Positions 10,791 through 21,799 of a DNA stretch of 64,000 nt are shown here, in pieces. Both the position numbers and the translations under genes were made by a program. Below the pieces are notes generated by a model, which worked only from the letters and a program-made list of their open reading frames with translations, ran no database searches and was not told the DNA's origin. How positions within the stretch are numbered: position 1 is the stretch's first letter; each line of letters begins with the position of its first letter. Source of the stretch: Lepidostoma basale (Eukaryota; Arthropoda; Insecta; Trichoptera; Lepidostomatidae); the NCBI GenBank assembly GCA_022606425.2, contig JAHDVF020000988.1, forward strand, positions 558,001-622,000. Direction: 5' to 3'.

Positions 10791-11072
10791 TTTTATACAA
10801 ACATTTTTTTTATATAAATGTTTTTTTAATTTTGAAAAGAAATTTTTAGTTGAACGGGTAAAAGTATTTTATCTGCACATTCCATAAAAAAATAATTAAA
10901 TGAGTGTAAAACCAAAATTTATGAATAATTAAAGTGGTTAATGTTTTTAATTGAAATTTATTGGTAGAAGTTCATTTTAAATACTGAAAACAAAAAATAA
11001 TAATTACAATTTTCTTTATTATTATGTATTTAGTGTGCTTATACTTGTGTTTAAGTTCGAGCGGTTTCGCGA

Positions 11073-11106
11073 CCAGAAGATGGCAGCAAGCTGCCGAAAC
11101 CGGTCG
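11073..11106 (+). other. HHL motif, ACCGGT type
   Basis: CCAGAAGATGGCAGCAAGC followed by TGCCGAAACCGGTCG. The perfect stem GGCAGC/GCTGCC, GAAAC and the ACCGGT palindrome plus C are all present. The CTGANGA side is changed (CAGAAGA). Confidence 0.5.
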
Positions 11107-11525
11107 AGCATAAACACATGTGGAAGCACACTAAAGAAATTATGTATAATTTTTTTTTGGTTTTCATTATTTAATTGAAGTGGTATTTTTCTTTGGCAGT
11201 ACAAAAAAATATTTAAGACTTGTAGAAGGTAAGACGAAAAAAAGCTAGTGCCAGAATTCAAGAGTTGAGATCAAGACTATTATATATAACTATCTGATCT
11301 GTGTTGATACATACTAAATATGTATTCTATCACTTAGTTATAACATGGAGTACTTTTTACAGCACACTTATATGATTTATTCATAAAAACGGGGCTCAAA
11401 AAATCATCCAAATTATTAGATTTTCAATTCTATGTTTTTCATCCGTATAACTCGTCTCCCTTGTTTCTCTCGACAGACGTTTCGAGTATTGTTGCATTTT
11501 TCATCTTCGGGATAGTTCTATGTGT

Positions 11526-11750
11526 GTGGTGGGTAATGTATGCAACTCCTTTTACGCTTTACCGTGTCACCGGCAGTATAGAAATGAGAAAGAAATATAA
11601 CACGTTGCCGCCTGAGAGTGACGCTTCGCCATCCGTGAGGCGACAGCGGCACATGGAGAACTAAGCCCAGATATTTTTTTATCATTCTCATACTGCCGGC
11701 GACACGGTACAGCGGAGAAGGAGTTAAGCATTACCCACCACACGTATACC
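11526..11750. mobile_element. Foldback element with about 70-bp arms
   Basis: GTGGTGGGTAATGTATGCAA..ACTCC and CCGGCAGTATAGAAATGA on the left mirror GGAGTTAAGCATTACCCACC and TCATTCTCATACTGCCGG on the right. The loop holds GCCGCCTGAGAGTGACG-type GC-rich sequence. An HHL-like motif (CGAAACGTCTGTCG on the minus strand) lies just left at about 11470-11510. No coding capacity. Confidence 0.75.
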
Positions 11751-11785
11751 ATATAAATACCATTACCCACTACACCTACATTTTC

Positions 11786-12175
11786 TTCTTCAACCTTTTG
11801 TGGACGACCACTCTTGGACGAAGGTCTCCTCTAGTATTTCCACCCCCCTCTATCCTGAGCGATCCACATCCAGGCACGTCCCACACTATTCTGGACATCG
11901 TGCCGCCAATGCAACTGCGGGCGCCCAACTAGACGCTTTGCCCTTCTCGGGCACCAGCACAGCAGACCACTTTTCATCTGGGTCACAAGCGAAGTGTCCC
12001 GCCCAATGCCACTTAAGGGATGCGGTCAAATTGATCACGTCAAAGACTTTTGTCCTGGCTCATATGTCTTCATTCCTGGCTCTATCCAACAAGCTATTAT
12101 AATACCCAACATGGCTCTCTCTATTGCTCTCTGTGTGACTTTCAGCTTGTTGCCACTTTTTGTGACATTGTGACT
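11786..12175 (-). mobile_element. LINE-D C-terminal copy
   Basis: The minus strand reads KSGNKLKVTQRAIERAMLG, then after frameshifts a RPR.KVVCCAGARE/GQSV.LGARSCIGGTMSRIVWDVPGCGSL region that corresponds to the GRP and AQDR.WR blocks, ending in GGTTGAAGAAGAA. About 130 codons of decayed reverse transcriptase C-terminus with the family's purine tail at 11783-11792. Confidence 0.65.
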
Positions 12176-12299
12176 GTCTCGATATCTTACATAAACACTG
12201 GCAGAACAAAGACGTTAAAAACTCTTCTTTTTAAGATGGTGAGTATTTTCGAATCTTTCAAAAACTATATGACCAATTAATATTAGAACATTACCCAAC

Positions 12300-13015
12300 A
12301 CACATATATAACTGATGTCGAACTATCTTTCATGCGTTTCTGGTAGTATTAATACAATATATTATTTTACGTGTTTTCAAAAGATGCCTTTAACCGTAAT
12401 TTTGTGTTGTCTATTGATAAAATAAACTGATTTGATTTGATAACTACACTGGAGATGGAGACTGCAACGATCTCCCAATCTTCGGTCGAGATAGACAAGT
12501 TACACGGATTTACCATATTCGCAAAAAAACTATCCAATTTATTATTATTTTAAACACATATAACAATACCCTTCACACGAATATCATGATTAAAATTAAT
12601 ACGAAAATCGTACACGTGTAAATATTTCAATTGCTTCAATATTGAAATTCGTACTAAATTAATTATCTCATCAAAGATAGCGCTTTGTATTATCCCAGTG
12701 ATAAAACGCAAGTTTAATTGTGACGCCATGGCGGTTTTAACCCAGAATCCTCTTAAGGGTGAAATCCGCACTACATCCACCGTAAGCGTTTGGAAACCTA
12801 ACGAAACATAACTGATAAGGTAACACGAGGGGTGTATCAGCTTTCATGTTACTTTGCTAGACGACTAGTGCAAATATATATACTCTTCTACCCTTGTGAG
12901 AATATACGTAATATTATTAAATGGGGGCTTTTATGAAAGATAGCCATTTTAGAAAATGAAATGTTAAAGTGCCTCATTGTGATTTAATGACAAAATTTAC
13001 TGTTATGAAAACGAT
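12300..13015. other. Unassigned AT-rich DNA
   Basis: The 12550-12780 minus frame has no family resemblance. No repeat ends recognised. Confidence 0.4.
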
Positions 13016-13019
13016 AAAA

Positions 13020-13316
13020 AGTGAATGCACTGCGAATGAAAGTGTTATAAACGGTCAATCTTATGGTTGGGATACGTGGAAAGAATAATAAAGAAAGAAA
13101 GAATACGTAAATGACTTAAACAGAACTAAAAAAATAGGAAGACCGAAGAACGTGGCACGATCAAATCAATAAAATATTAAATGTAGGCTACGTGCGAATT
13201 CGAGAAATTAACATGCGTGCATGACATGACGTATACAGTATGTCAGAAAAGAACAGTGGGGTGGTCCATTTCTTATGCCTCCCCCCTCGGGGAGATCAGT
13301 AAGCTAATTAGTTAGA
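13020..13316 (+). mobile_element. LINE-A 3' copy
   Basis: Begins GTGAATGCACTGCGAATGAA (the SECSANESV region), then GRPKNVWHDQINKILNVGY and RACMT. Ends CCCCCTCGGGGAGATCAGTAAGCTAATTAGTTAG, a mutated TTAG tail. Several frameshifts. Confidence 0.7.
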
Positions 13317-13324
13317 AATATATA

Positions 13325-13560
13325 GTACATCTTCTTATATTGGTTGCAAGCCACTATGGCCTGTTTGCACAGAGTTTTCTGCCTCTATCAATGTGGATTC
13401 ACAGCTGTCTTTCTATCTCTTGTGAGGTCTTTCAGGCATCCTTCTTCCCTTTGGTTTCCCATGTAGGACAAGGTGTGGTAATCTTTGGGTGTCCATTCTT
13501 TCCACATGGTTCCTCCAATATTTTCTTCTCTGTCTCCCCTATTTAACGACATCCTGGATA
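13325..13560 (-). mobile_element. LINE-C 3' remnant
   Basis: The minus strand carries GGTTTCCCATGT/GGAGGAACCATGTGGAAAGAATGG, resembling the family's WRDHVER and GRPPKRW blocks, with about 230 bp of decayed coding sequence. Weaker than the 31122 copy. Confidence 0.4.
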
Positions 13561-13569
13561 CCATTACAG

Positions 13570-14265
13570 AAATATACATACAAATTTAAATCATTTACAA
13601 TATTCTGAAGGATGTTGAATCTACGTATAATTCATGAAATACACAGATTTTCGCATACGCAAAATTACTTGAATCCATTAAAGAGAAACACTAAAACATA
13701 ACGAAGCACTTAAGGAAAATTGTGAACATTGTGTATTAGTGAATCATAAATACGTCAAGACAAACGTGTATTATCACATTACTGCCGGAGATGGATCTAT
13801 TTCTCCCGTGAATTAACGTGGAAATGGGAGTGCTTTATTTATAAGTGAGCGCTGATTTGATTTTGCAATGTTTATCGCATTATTTTATGAATTATTCATC
13901 GTTTGCACCTCCTTGATTCCCTAACGTTTTCACAATCTCAAAGCACATTTCAGCACACACTCTTAAATTGAGTGGAAGCATTATTAAAGATATAATCCAA
14001 TTTGTCGTATTTGCTCTTGTAAAATGTTTGCTTATTGCAAAAACACACAATAAAAATAAGATAATTTATTTGAACCACTCAATTTATGGTGTTACATTTT
14101 TAGTTATAATTTAAACACTTGGATATTTGTTTAAACACCCCTTTATCTAATAAATAACAACAACAAACCATTACGCCTTTTCCTCGAAGTAGTAATCAGA
14201 GAGAATTTGAAAACGAATAATGGTATTTTTGTTTGTTTGTTTATCAATAAATCATTTTGTGGGTT
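13570..14265. other. Unassigned AT-rich DNA
   Basis: No repeat with clear ends or coding sequence seen. Confidence 0.4.
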
Positions 14266-14269
14266 GTAC

Positions 14270-14505
14270 CAACCTTTTTTGTTTACCTTAGGTTGTTTGA
14301 AACAACTTTATACAATTTGTTTTTAGCTATTATAATGATTCTAATGGCATGAGATAAGAAGCTAATCTATCGTCATTTTATTGTAATGTATATTCTACAC
14401 CAGACCAAAGACAGTGTGGCAATCAAATTACCGTCGCCGGGATCCAAACTCAGGACCTTCGGTATGGTAGTCAGAGCTCTTACCACTCTGCCACAAAGGT
14501 CGTCA
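14270..14505 (-). mobile_element. SINE-1 copy
   Basis: The minus strand reads TGACGACCTTTGTGGCAGAG (A-box region), TGGTAAGAGC, a GGTCCTGAGTTTGGATCCC-like decayed B box, a GGCGACGGTAATTTGATTGC segment, then ACTGTCTTTGGTCTGGTGTA and the family body ending near TAGCTAAAAACAAATTG. Full-length but diverged. Confidence 0.75.
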
Positions 14506-15057
14506 ATCTGTGTCTATAGGAATGAGGATAATATTAATGATGTAGTATTTTCCTTCTCCTGGATCGAGTGAATTAACCACCCTACGTATTTGAACGTACG
14601 TGATACGTTCACTGTGACTGTACCATTCTGTGCTATCCCGTATCACGTACGCGCTTGAGAAAAAGTAATGCACCTAAAATGTACAAACTGTTAGGGATAC
14701 GCGGGTGTGCCAACAACACTCGAGTACAAGTCTTTATAAATATGATAGTTTTACAACGGGCAGGCGAAGTGTGCGACCGAGTATTTGACGTATCGTAATT
14801 TTAAAAAATAAAATTAAAATTTAATTAAATTTCATTACTTCAAAACCTGCCTTTTTTGCACGTTTCTCGGAAAATAACTCAAAGGTAAGGCGGTTAATGG
14901 TCAAAATACTGAAACTAAAATTGTAACAATTTATTTGATTTACAAAAAAAATCTATCTATACTTTACGAATAAGGTAAGACACTATTCACTAGATAGGTA
15001 TATGACCCATGTAATGAGGATTGCATTTTTACAAATGTAAAAAACATGTTTTGTTTT

Positions 15058-15180
15058 TTTCGTATTTATTTGTATTGTATCTTATTTCGTATTTTTTGTG
15101 TTGTATTTTATTTGTACACATATTTCGTATTTATTTGTATTGTATTTATTTGTATTGTATTGTATTTCGTATTACACTTT
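15058..15180 (+). repeat. TTTGTATTGTATTTCG-type simple repeat
   Basis: Irregular tandem units of TTTGTATTGTATTTCGTATTT on a T-rich strand. Low-complexity expansion. Confidence 0.7.
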
Positions 15181-15189
15181 GTGTTTGGA

Positions 15190-15580
15190 ATTTTTTTATT
15201 ATTATTTGTATTTAAAATAAAATAAAATATATATTTTTAAATATGGTATATCAAAGACCAAAACTATTCCCTAAGGTAACCATTAGAACCGAAGAGCGGG
15301 ATCTATTCTTCAAAGAAAGCGATGTCAGTAAGTTCAATGGTGTTTGTAAATTTAAAACGCCTCTTAACCGTAAGGTGAGCAGAGCTCGCGTAACAAAAGA
15401 TTCCCGCTGGAGAGCTACTTCAACAAAGTAGTTCCAAGATTTACAGTGGAAAACAAAATAACATGAAACAAAACGTTGGTTTTTTTTTCAATTGAATCGA
15501 AGCGAAGCTCCGCACATACGAAGTCTGACTCAATTCGACATGAATATGGATATAAAATGCACTCTACGGAATAAGTAAAG
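15190..15580. other. Unassigned DNA
   Basis: A 62-codon frame at 15243-15431 is basic and unlike any family I know, with no flanking splice signals I can support. Confidence 0.35.
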
Positions 15581-15583
15581 TAA

Positions 15584-15990
15584 AGTCATGATATACAAGG
15601 CATGCGTCCGCCCGATCATGACGTATGGAATAGAAGTCAGAGCCAATACCAATAGAACTAAGAAACTTTAAGAGAGTAGAAGAAATGCGAACCCTACGCT
15701 CTATCGCAGGCAAAACCCTCAAGATCGGATCAGAAATGAAACAATATGTCTGTTTTTGGTGTTGATGACATAGTAAGATAGGGAAGAAGCAGAAGGCACT
15801 TTTGGAGAGACCACGTGGACCGCATGAAGAATACAAGAATTGCATAAATTGTTAAATATGAAAACCCAAGCAGCAAGAAATTACCAGGAAGGCCGCCAAA
15901 ATAATAGAGAGATGGCTGGACATCATCATCCAAGGACAGCCCAACGTCATAAACAGGTCATACGACTTAAACTAAAAAGAAGAATAATAA
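15584..15990 (+). mobile_element. LINE-C C-terminal copy
   Basis: With frameshifts the + strand reads MIYKACVRPIMTYGIEVRAN, NRTK, VEEMRTLRSIAGKTLK, DRIRNET, IVRWGRSRRHFWRDHVDRM, KLPGRPPK, and a REMAGHHHPRTAQRHK end. A purine tail (AGAAGAATAATAAGAAG) closes it. Several stops; not functional. Confidence 0.75.
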
Positions 15991-16036
15991 GAAGATTCTA
16001 CATAATAATTTGTTTTAATTTAACGATAAATTTACG

Positions 16037-16235
16037 ACCTTCGTGGCAGAGTAGCAAAAGCTATAACTATTACATTAAAGATCCTGGGTTCGATTTCCAG
16101 CATTGACAGTGTAATTTTTAAACTGTATTTAGTCTGGTGTAGAAATAACAACAAAATAAAATGGCAATGGATTAGCTACCTATCACATGTAATGATAATC
16201 GATATGATAGCTATATCGAATTGGCCGAACTCACA
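16037..16235 (+). mobile_element. SINE-1 copy
   Basis: CGACCTTCGTGGCAGAGTAG carries the A box, and GGGTTCGATTTCCAGC the B box. GTCTGGTGTAGAA, AATAAAATGGCAATGG and ATTAGCTACC follow in family order. It is immediately downstream of the LINE-C purine tail. Confidence 0.75.
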
Positions 16236-16314
16236 CTTTAACATTATAAACTGTTAAATTATAAAACTCTGTTTTTATGTATCACAATTATTTTTTTATG
16301 ACAGCTGTTTTATC

Positions 16315-16378
16315 AACCTTTGTTGACGTCATTAGGTGTTGTGTAAGTATAAAACCTTCGAAACATGTCGAGAAAAAT
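16315..16378 (+). other. HHL motif with TTCGAAACATGTCGAG end
   Basis: GACGTCATTAGGTGTTGTGT.. then AACCTTCGAAACATGTCGAG and AAAAATAA. The GAAAC-ATGTC side is intact. The 5' core is changed to CGTCATTA and the stem is weak. Related to 57238 and 62893. Confidence 0.4.
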
Positions 16379-16426
16379 AAGCTTTGAAAAAAAAACAGTA
16401 TTTTTAAACCAACAACCGAACAAAGC

Positions 16427-16700
16427 ACACAGAATAAAGTGCCACACTAATCTATCCTGACACACCTATCTAGCTTCCATGCGCATGGTCGACCTTTTAA
16501 AAATGTATAAATTTCGTAATGTTTTCCTCGGTCTTCCTAACTCCGTCTGATATCCACGTTTTTAGATCAGACCAACGCGATTTACGCAATTATGTAAATT
16601 GATCTCCTTTTAGTTATTTATTTATTTAAAAAAATTTGACATAATTTAATATTTAATTTATTAAATCATGCCACGTTTTTCTCGGTTTTCCTATACGTTT
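16427..16700 (-). mobile_element. LINE-A 3' remnant
   Basis: The minus strand carries GGAAAACCGAGAAAAACGTGG (GRPRKTW), a decayed ICxxSxN stretch, then ACCATGCGCATGGAAGCTAG and CAGGATAGATTAGTGTGGC. Lacks the TTAG tail; an internal AT-rich expansion separates two homologous parts. Confidence 0.6.
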
Positions 16701-16829
16701 TGTTCCTTATAAATCATTATACATATACTTTATTAACCATTTTCTCATTTATGCATTATTTACAGGTGTCAGAAATATTTTTTATACTGTACGTAGGTAT
16801 ATTGAGAACTAACAAAACCTGCGTAAGAC

Positions 16830-17200
16830 TGACATATAGCATTAAGAACAGAGCGAATACCACACGAACGAAGGTTAAAGTGCGGGTGGCAGAGATGCGG
16901 ACGCTGAGGATGAAAAACTCTTCGAGATAGGGTGACGACCACGGCTATCCGCGAAATCTGCAAGGTGGAAGATGTCAGAAGATGGACCAGACAACGCAGA
17001 AGATACTAGAATGCGCACGTGCAGAGGATGGATCCCTCCAGAATCCCACACGTTGTCGCCCATCAGATTCCTGCTGGCTACCGTCACCCCGGAAAACCGC
17101 CAAAGAGATGGAGGGAAAGCTGGGAGTCGACCTCCCAAGAGAGGCCAGCCTGATAACAGGAACATACCAAAGGTCCAAAAGAGGAAGAAGAAATATATTA
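16830..17200 (+). mobile_element. LINE-C C-terminal copy
   Basis: Reads IKNRANTTRTK, then VAEMRTLR, then ATTAIREICKVEDVRRWTRQ, an ARAEDGSLQNPT segment, and AAAACCGCCAAAGAGATGG (PPKRW) with an ESWESTSQERPA-like end, then a GAGGAAGAAGAAA tail. Frames shift three times. Confidence 0.7.
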
Positions 17201-17612
17201 ATGACACTTATATTATGTAAAGGTCGATCATTGAACCATTATTTATGTTACGCTATGAGCAGTATTACCCTATTAACCATCAATATGCCAAACTTATGAA
17301 TTACTATCGGAATTGATTTTATTCGAACTATTCGCCAAGTCTATAAACACGAACTTAAGGGAACTTAACATCCGACGGTCTTGAACAAGTCCCATCGATG
17401 AAACTATTTTATCTATCTGAAGCATGTTCCGTACCAAAATTGTTATTATGTTAATGAAGTAAGATTTATTTGATTCAAATATAGATACTTTCATTGTTGG
17501 TTAGCACTAGAACACACATTTTACAGTTTTAAACACAGAAAAAAGTTTTAGAGATTACTTATTATGAATTTATTTTTTGCAAACTGTGAGTTATCTGCCG
17601 TCAACGTGTTAA

Positions 17613-18395
17613 CCGACGCGTTGCCATGTGGTCAATTGAGTTTCCACTGCCAATTTAAAGTTGATTTTCTTAAAACCTATGGACCCTAATATTATAAAAA
17701 AAATTGCAATCCTCCATTGAAGTGTTCTCAATATTTCGTAATAAAAAAAAAGCAAAAAATTACTTCCTTCATCCCAAAAAAAAAAATTTTTTAAGACTGC
17801 CCTCACCTTCATTCGTGTTAAGGTAGAATTTGTTTTGCTAATATTTACAACTTTATCAAAAGTGACAAATACTTACTCGCTGTTTTGAACGTATTATAAA
17901 TTATATGTTTGGCCTTTTCTAATAGGTACGTAATAATACCGACTGTGGACGGAAACGCAGCACGCAACTTAATAATATCAGAACTGTGAAAATATTAACA
18001 CTTTACCCAAAGGGACAAATATTAATACGTACTCGTTGTCTTGAACGTACTATACATTTTGCCTAGGTGCCTTTATCATACGTAAAATTATAGCGGCGCG
18101 GCCGCGGCGCGGCGGAGCGAGACAAGTTCATACTTGGTGTCAGTCGCTCGTATGCTGTGACGCATTCCATATCAGAAATCGCATGGTTTCAGAAAAAAAT
18201 TAATAATGATATGTTTTTCAAATAATCCATGTATGTTATAGATATCGATCTATTCCTAATGAAATTCCCTACAAGATGACAAAAATTAAATTTTGATTCA
18301 TCTAGTCATATGCTTGATATTTAGATAAAGTTATCGGTAAACTGAATTGACCACATGGGAGCGAGCGTTTTGTTTTGAACACGGTACGTTAAGGG
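17613..18395. mobile_element. Candidate element with TTAA edges and subterminal inverted repeats
   Basis: TTAA at 17609-17612 and 18396-18399 border the segment. CCATGTGGTCAATTGAGTTT near the left end mirrors AACTGAATTGACCACATGG near the right. Inside, two blocks (about 17835-17935 and 17990-18090) are about 70% alike, sharing GACAAATA, TACTCG, TTGAACGTA and GCCT..AGGT motifs. A GC-rich spot lies at 18092-18115. The terminal bases match only partly, so ends are uncertain. Confidence 0.4.
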
Positions 18396-18399
18396 TTAA

Positions 18400-18970
18400 G
18401 TAAATAAAACAATTTTTAATAATAATAAAAATTGTATTATTAATGTATAATAATAAATATTTAAATATACATTGTATGCACTAGTGTTCCAACAACCTAA
18501 GATACTACTCCACATGTTCCTATGTTTATCCAACGAATGATATATTACCCTTCACATCCCATTAAATGTCGAGAAATCTAATAAACTTCCTAGTTGTAAA
18601 GGAAACTGCCGCCCCTTCTGCACCCCTTCCCACTCTAATTTGGGTTAAAGTGGAGCTGGGACGACTTCTGAAGACGAAGCGTAATAAAATATGCAAGAAA
18701 GGTGCTCTAACATTGTTTCCAACTTAGCTTTTTCGTTTCGTGGCGCTATCTCTGTGCTTATATGCCACTAAATGTCCAAGTTTCTTCGAGTGATCGATGG
18801 CGGCGGAATTTTGCGCGGTTCTTGTATGGTCTTGGAAGGTTTCGTGTGGACGAGCATCCTTTACTGTTAATTGTAAGGACGTTCTTTATTTAAATTAACG
18901 CTAAATAAACAAACTTTGAGTAATGTTTAAGACGCAAAATATTAAATAATTAATAGGATTGGAAATGTCT
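18400..18970. other. Unassigned DNA
   Basis: No recognised gene or repeat boundaries. Confidence 0.4.
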
Positions 18971-18974
18971 ATTT

Positions 18975-19190
18975 TCTAGAAGTTTTTTGTTTATAATTTA
19001 TGTGAATGACATGTTTCGCCTGTATAAGGCATTGTCATTGTATAATGCCTAAGACAGGCAAAATGGGTATAATAATTTATGGGAATACAATGTTGCCTGT
19101 TTCAGACATTATCAAATGTTAATTTGATTTGATAATGCCTTAGACGGGCGAAACATGTCATTCCCATAAATTATAATAAGAACTTCGATA
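18975..19190. repeat. Inverted repeat, GGCGAAACATGTCATT family
   Basis: TATGTGAATGACATGTTTCG near the left end mirrors CGGGCGAAACATGTCATTCC near the right. Two internal partial copies (TAATGCCTAAGACAGGC and GCCTGTTTCAGACATTATCA) lie between. The HHL-like half is GATAATGCC-TTAGAC-GGGCGAAACATGTC. Related segments at 34117 and 58762. Confidence 0.65.
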
Positions 19191-19243
19191 AAACAGACGA
19201 ATTTATTCGCTTTTTTTAATTCTATCACTAAGGATTCAAATCA

Positions 19244-19390
19244 ATGATAGTAGAATTTATTTTCCAATCTTCGATATGAGCAGAAAATAGTTCATTATTA
19301 TGAAAAAGGAATCTGGTCGGGTTCAGGCTTGAATCCAAGTCCCCTGGATCAGGAGCCAAACGTTCTATCCCCTAAACCACTACCCGATTT
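19244..19390 (-). mobile_element. SINE-2 copy
   Basis: The minus strand reads CGGGTAGTGGTTTAGGGGAT (A-box area), AACGTTTGGCTCCTGATCCA, GGATTCAAGCCTGAACCCG (B box), GATTCCTTTTTCATAATAAT, and the tail ACTATTTTCTGCTCATATCG. About 140 bp, complete relative to the 29972 copy. Confidence 0.75.
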
Positions 19391-19439
19391 TAATTTGTAG
19401 TTTTAAATCATTTTTAAAGAATCAATAAATAAGCCATTA

Positions 19440-19625
19440 GGAGTGAGATGAGAATCTATATAGCAGGTGTGAGACCAACATATGGTGTCGAAGCAAGGGC
19501 AGACACAGTAAGGACCAAACAAGTTTTGAGGATTTCCTAAATGAAGACAATGAGGACGATAACAGGCAAGACACTGAGACACTTCGCGTGAGGAACACCA
19601 TAATAAGAGAAATATGTGATTTGAA
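19440..19625 (+). mobile_element. LINE-C remnant
   Basis: Reads MRIYIAGVRPTYGVEARADT, VRTKQVLR, MKTMRTITGKT and an IIREICDLK end. Closest to the 41335 copy. Cut off abruptly by an inverted LINE-A copy at about 19630. Confidence 0.65.
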
Positions 19626-19629
19626 ATTT

Positions 19630-20245
19630 CATTGATTTGATCGTGCCACGTTTTCCTCGGCCTTCCTCTATTTCTAGCTCCGTTCACGCCGTTTACATAT
19701 ACCTTCTTTACCATTCTGTCTTCACTCATTATTTCCATGTGTCCAAACCATCTTAATGACCCTTTCCTTATTTTGTTCATAACACTTTCATTCGCACCAC
19801 ATTCACTTCTTATACTTGCATTTGTCACTCTATCATATACAGATTAGTCACTCATTCGTCTTAGAAATTTCATTTCTACTGCAATTATTCTACTTTCATC
19901 CTTCTTTTGCCAGTTCCATGCTACACTTCCATACATAAGGGTCGGCACAAGAACACTGTTATGCACTGCCATCTTAGCTCTTTTGGATAGGCTTTTGTTT
20001 GCGATGACAACTTTAAGTGCACCATTTACTATGTTGCCTGCTCCAACCTTTTTTCAATATCCTTCTCCACTCTCCCATCCTTTGTAAACATACTTCCTAA
20101 ATAAACAAATTCATTCACTTGTTCCAGATTCAGATCCAAAAATAAATTGTTATGTTTATATTCAACTAGTATACAGCAGGACTGAACTATTACGGAATAC
20201 AGTTTCCACATTACCAAGATTCCTATAAACAAAGATTACATAGAA
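19630..20245 (-). mobile_element. LINE-A C-terminal copy lacking the 3' end
   Basis: The minus strand starts in the reverse transcriptase region (LVEYKHNNLFLDLNLEQVNEFVYLGSMFTKDGR, VEKDIEKRLEQAT), continues through a KVVIANKSLSKRAKMAVHNSVLVPTLMYGSVAWNW-like stretch, then SECGANESVMNKIRKGSLRW and RNRGRPRKTWHDQINEI. The last 45 codons and the TTAG tail are missing at the junction with LINE-C. Confidence 0.8.
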
Positions 20246-20249
20246 AAGC

Positions 20250-20830
20250 GGAAGTTACGAGGGGAGAAATTTACTCAATCAAGTGGCAACTGATAGTTCA
20301 TATTTAACAGCTGATAGATCTGACAAGTGTCTTAATTTCAGCAATATCCAGAGAGGTTTCTCTCTTCAGACCTACTTATAATGTCATAACCCTCATTAGG
20401 AACTTTAGCCCCTAATTAACCCTCAGTTAATAATATTTTGTTTTCCTACAATGCCTTCAAATTACTCAGCCAAGATTTTAAATGGTCTCCTACCGTAATA
20501 AGTCAATCTTAAAGAGATAACTTGAAGAATATTTAGAAGTTGATAATGAAAGCAATGTTCAAAGCAATCGTACCTACACCCTCATCATTAAATAAACGGA
20601 TTATTTTCAATGAAACGTAAAGCTAATGGAACCTTTTAGGATCAATTAAAAGTTTTCGCGTGCAGATTGCTATTTCCAAAGTTCATTGTTCAAAGTGCTT
20701 TTTTACGGGATTGCTTTCTGACGTTTTTTTAATGTTCGTCTAATTTAATATTTTTAAAATATATATATAAGATTATACATTTAATTATTAGGTTTTGCTT
20801 AACCCAAACTAAATTTACAAATACGTAGAT
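20250..20830. other. Unassigned AT-rich DNA
   Basis: No supported feature. Confidence 0.4.
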
Positions 20831-20833
20831 TAA

Positions 20834-21098
20834 GTGTTGGTTAAAACCTTATTATATGTTAATGATGTAAATGGTATCAGAAATAGAGGAAGACCAAGGA
20901 AAACGTGGCACGATCAAATAAATAAAATATTGAATGTCGGCCATGTGAGGAGTCAGAGAAATCGACGCGCGTGCATGACACGATGTATGAATGTTGAGGA
21001 AGCGAGAGAAATATGTCAGGAAAGAAAGGTGTGGCAGTCCATTCTTTCTGCCTACCCCTTCGGGGAGACGGCGTGATGGTTAGTTAGTTAGTTTTGTT
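20834..21098 (+). mobile_element. LINE-A 3' end, well preserved
   Basis: The open frame carries VNDVNGIRNRGRPRKTWHDQ, GHVRSQRNRRACMTRCMNVE and a WQSILSAYPFGETA end with stop. GGTTAGTTAGTTAG follows at 21079-21092. The least decayed tail copy here together with 37672 and 52371, so probably younger. Confidence 0.85.
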
Positions 21099-21339
21099 TT
21101 AACCACTTAATTATATATAATAATATTTAAAGCTAAATTTAATTGTTTCTTATTTTCATAAAAATTGTTAACTCTAGTTCTTTTAATGTCCTAAATAAGC
21201 TTGGTTACAAGTGAAACTAGTTGATTTCAAACACAATTCCCATTCCGTGGTTTAAATGAAAAAAAAAAAATTATACTGCGTCCTTCATATGGATAAATCT
21301 TAAAACTTTATATAGATTATGTAATTGGTTGTCTTAATA

Positions 21340-21790
21340 ATCTTCAATTTTAAAAATATGTAAACCATTGAAAAATGCAAACAATTTGAAATGGCGTTGA
21401 AATTTAGCATGTTAATAATAGAAATTTAATTTTGAGCAATCTCGAAATTTTAGAAATAAAAAAAAGCAATTAAAAATAAAGAAAACATTATAAATATTCA
21501 AATAAATTTTACGTCAAGTCCAATTTTTTATTTATTTCCTTTGTTGTAAGTAATTAATTACCTGAACCCCAATAAGAACTTTAAATTATTATTTTAAATT
21601 AAAAATTGAATCATAATATTTGTTAAAACAAAAGCATAAACCTTCCAAAATAAATCTTTATAACATCTGTTAGATCATGTAAACAATTTTATTATATTTT
21701 AAATATGTATCTATATAATATGTATCACTGAAGAAGGACTGGTTGTCCGAAACATGTCTATGTAATTTTAATATTTTTAATGTAAGTGTT
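21340..21790 (+). mobile_element. Penelope-like element 3' end (PLE copy 2)
   Basis: Starts within the decayed coding end (NxxKQxxNxVEIxHV, LEILEIKK), then NKFYVKSNFLFI-like sequence and CTGAACCCCAATAAGAAC. TTCCAAAATAAATCTTTATA and CATCTGTTAGATCATG follow, and the HHL motif closes it at 21728-21758. Same order as copy 1 on the other strand. Confidence 0.6.
21728..21758 (+). other. HHL motif beside PLE copy 2, best core
   Basis: CTGAAGA, A, then GGAC-TGGTT-GTCC, then GAAACATGTC. All conserved hammerhead positions C3-U4-G5-A6-N7-G8-A9 and G12-A13-A14 are present, with a 4-bp GC-rich stem II and a GUC-type end. A convincing stem I is not seen in the flanks (TATCA / TATGTAAT). Confidence 0.6.
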
Positions 21791-21799
21791 GTATATACA

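Noticed and set aside
18085..18125. NotI-type CpG island marking a gene start (GCGGCCGCGGCGCGGCGG)
   Set aside because: Only about 35 bp long, with no exon-like sequence beside it and inside a candidate repeat.
20834..21098. Interstitial telomere repeat at the TTAG runs
   Set aside because: The unit is TTAG, not TTAGG, and the runs always end LINE-A or A-tail copies.
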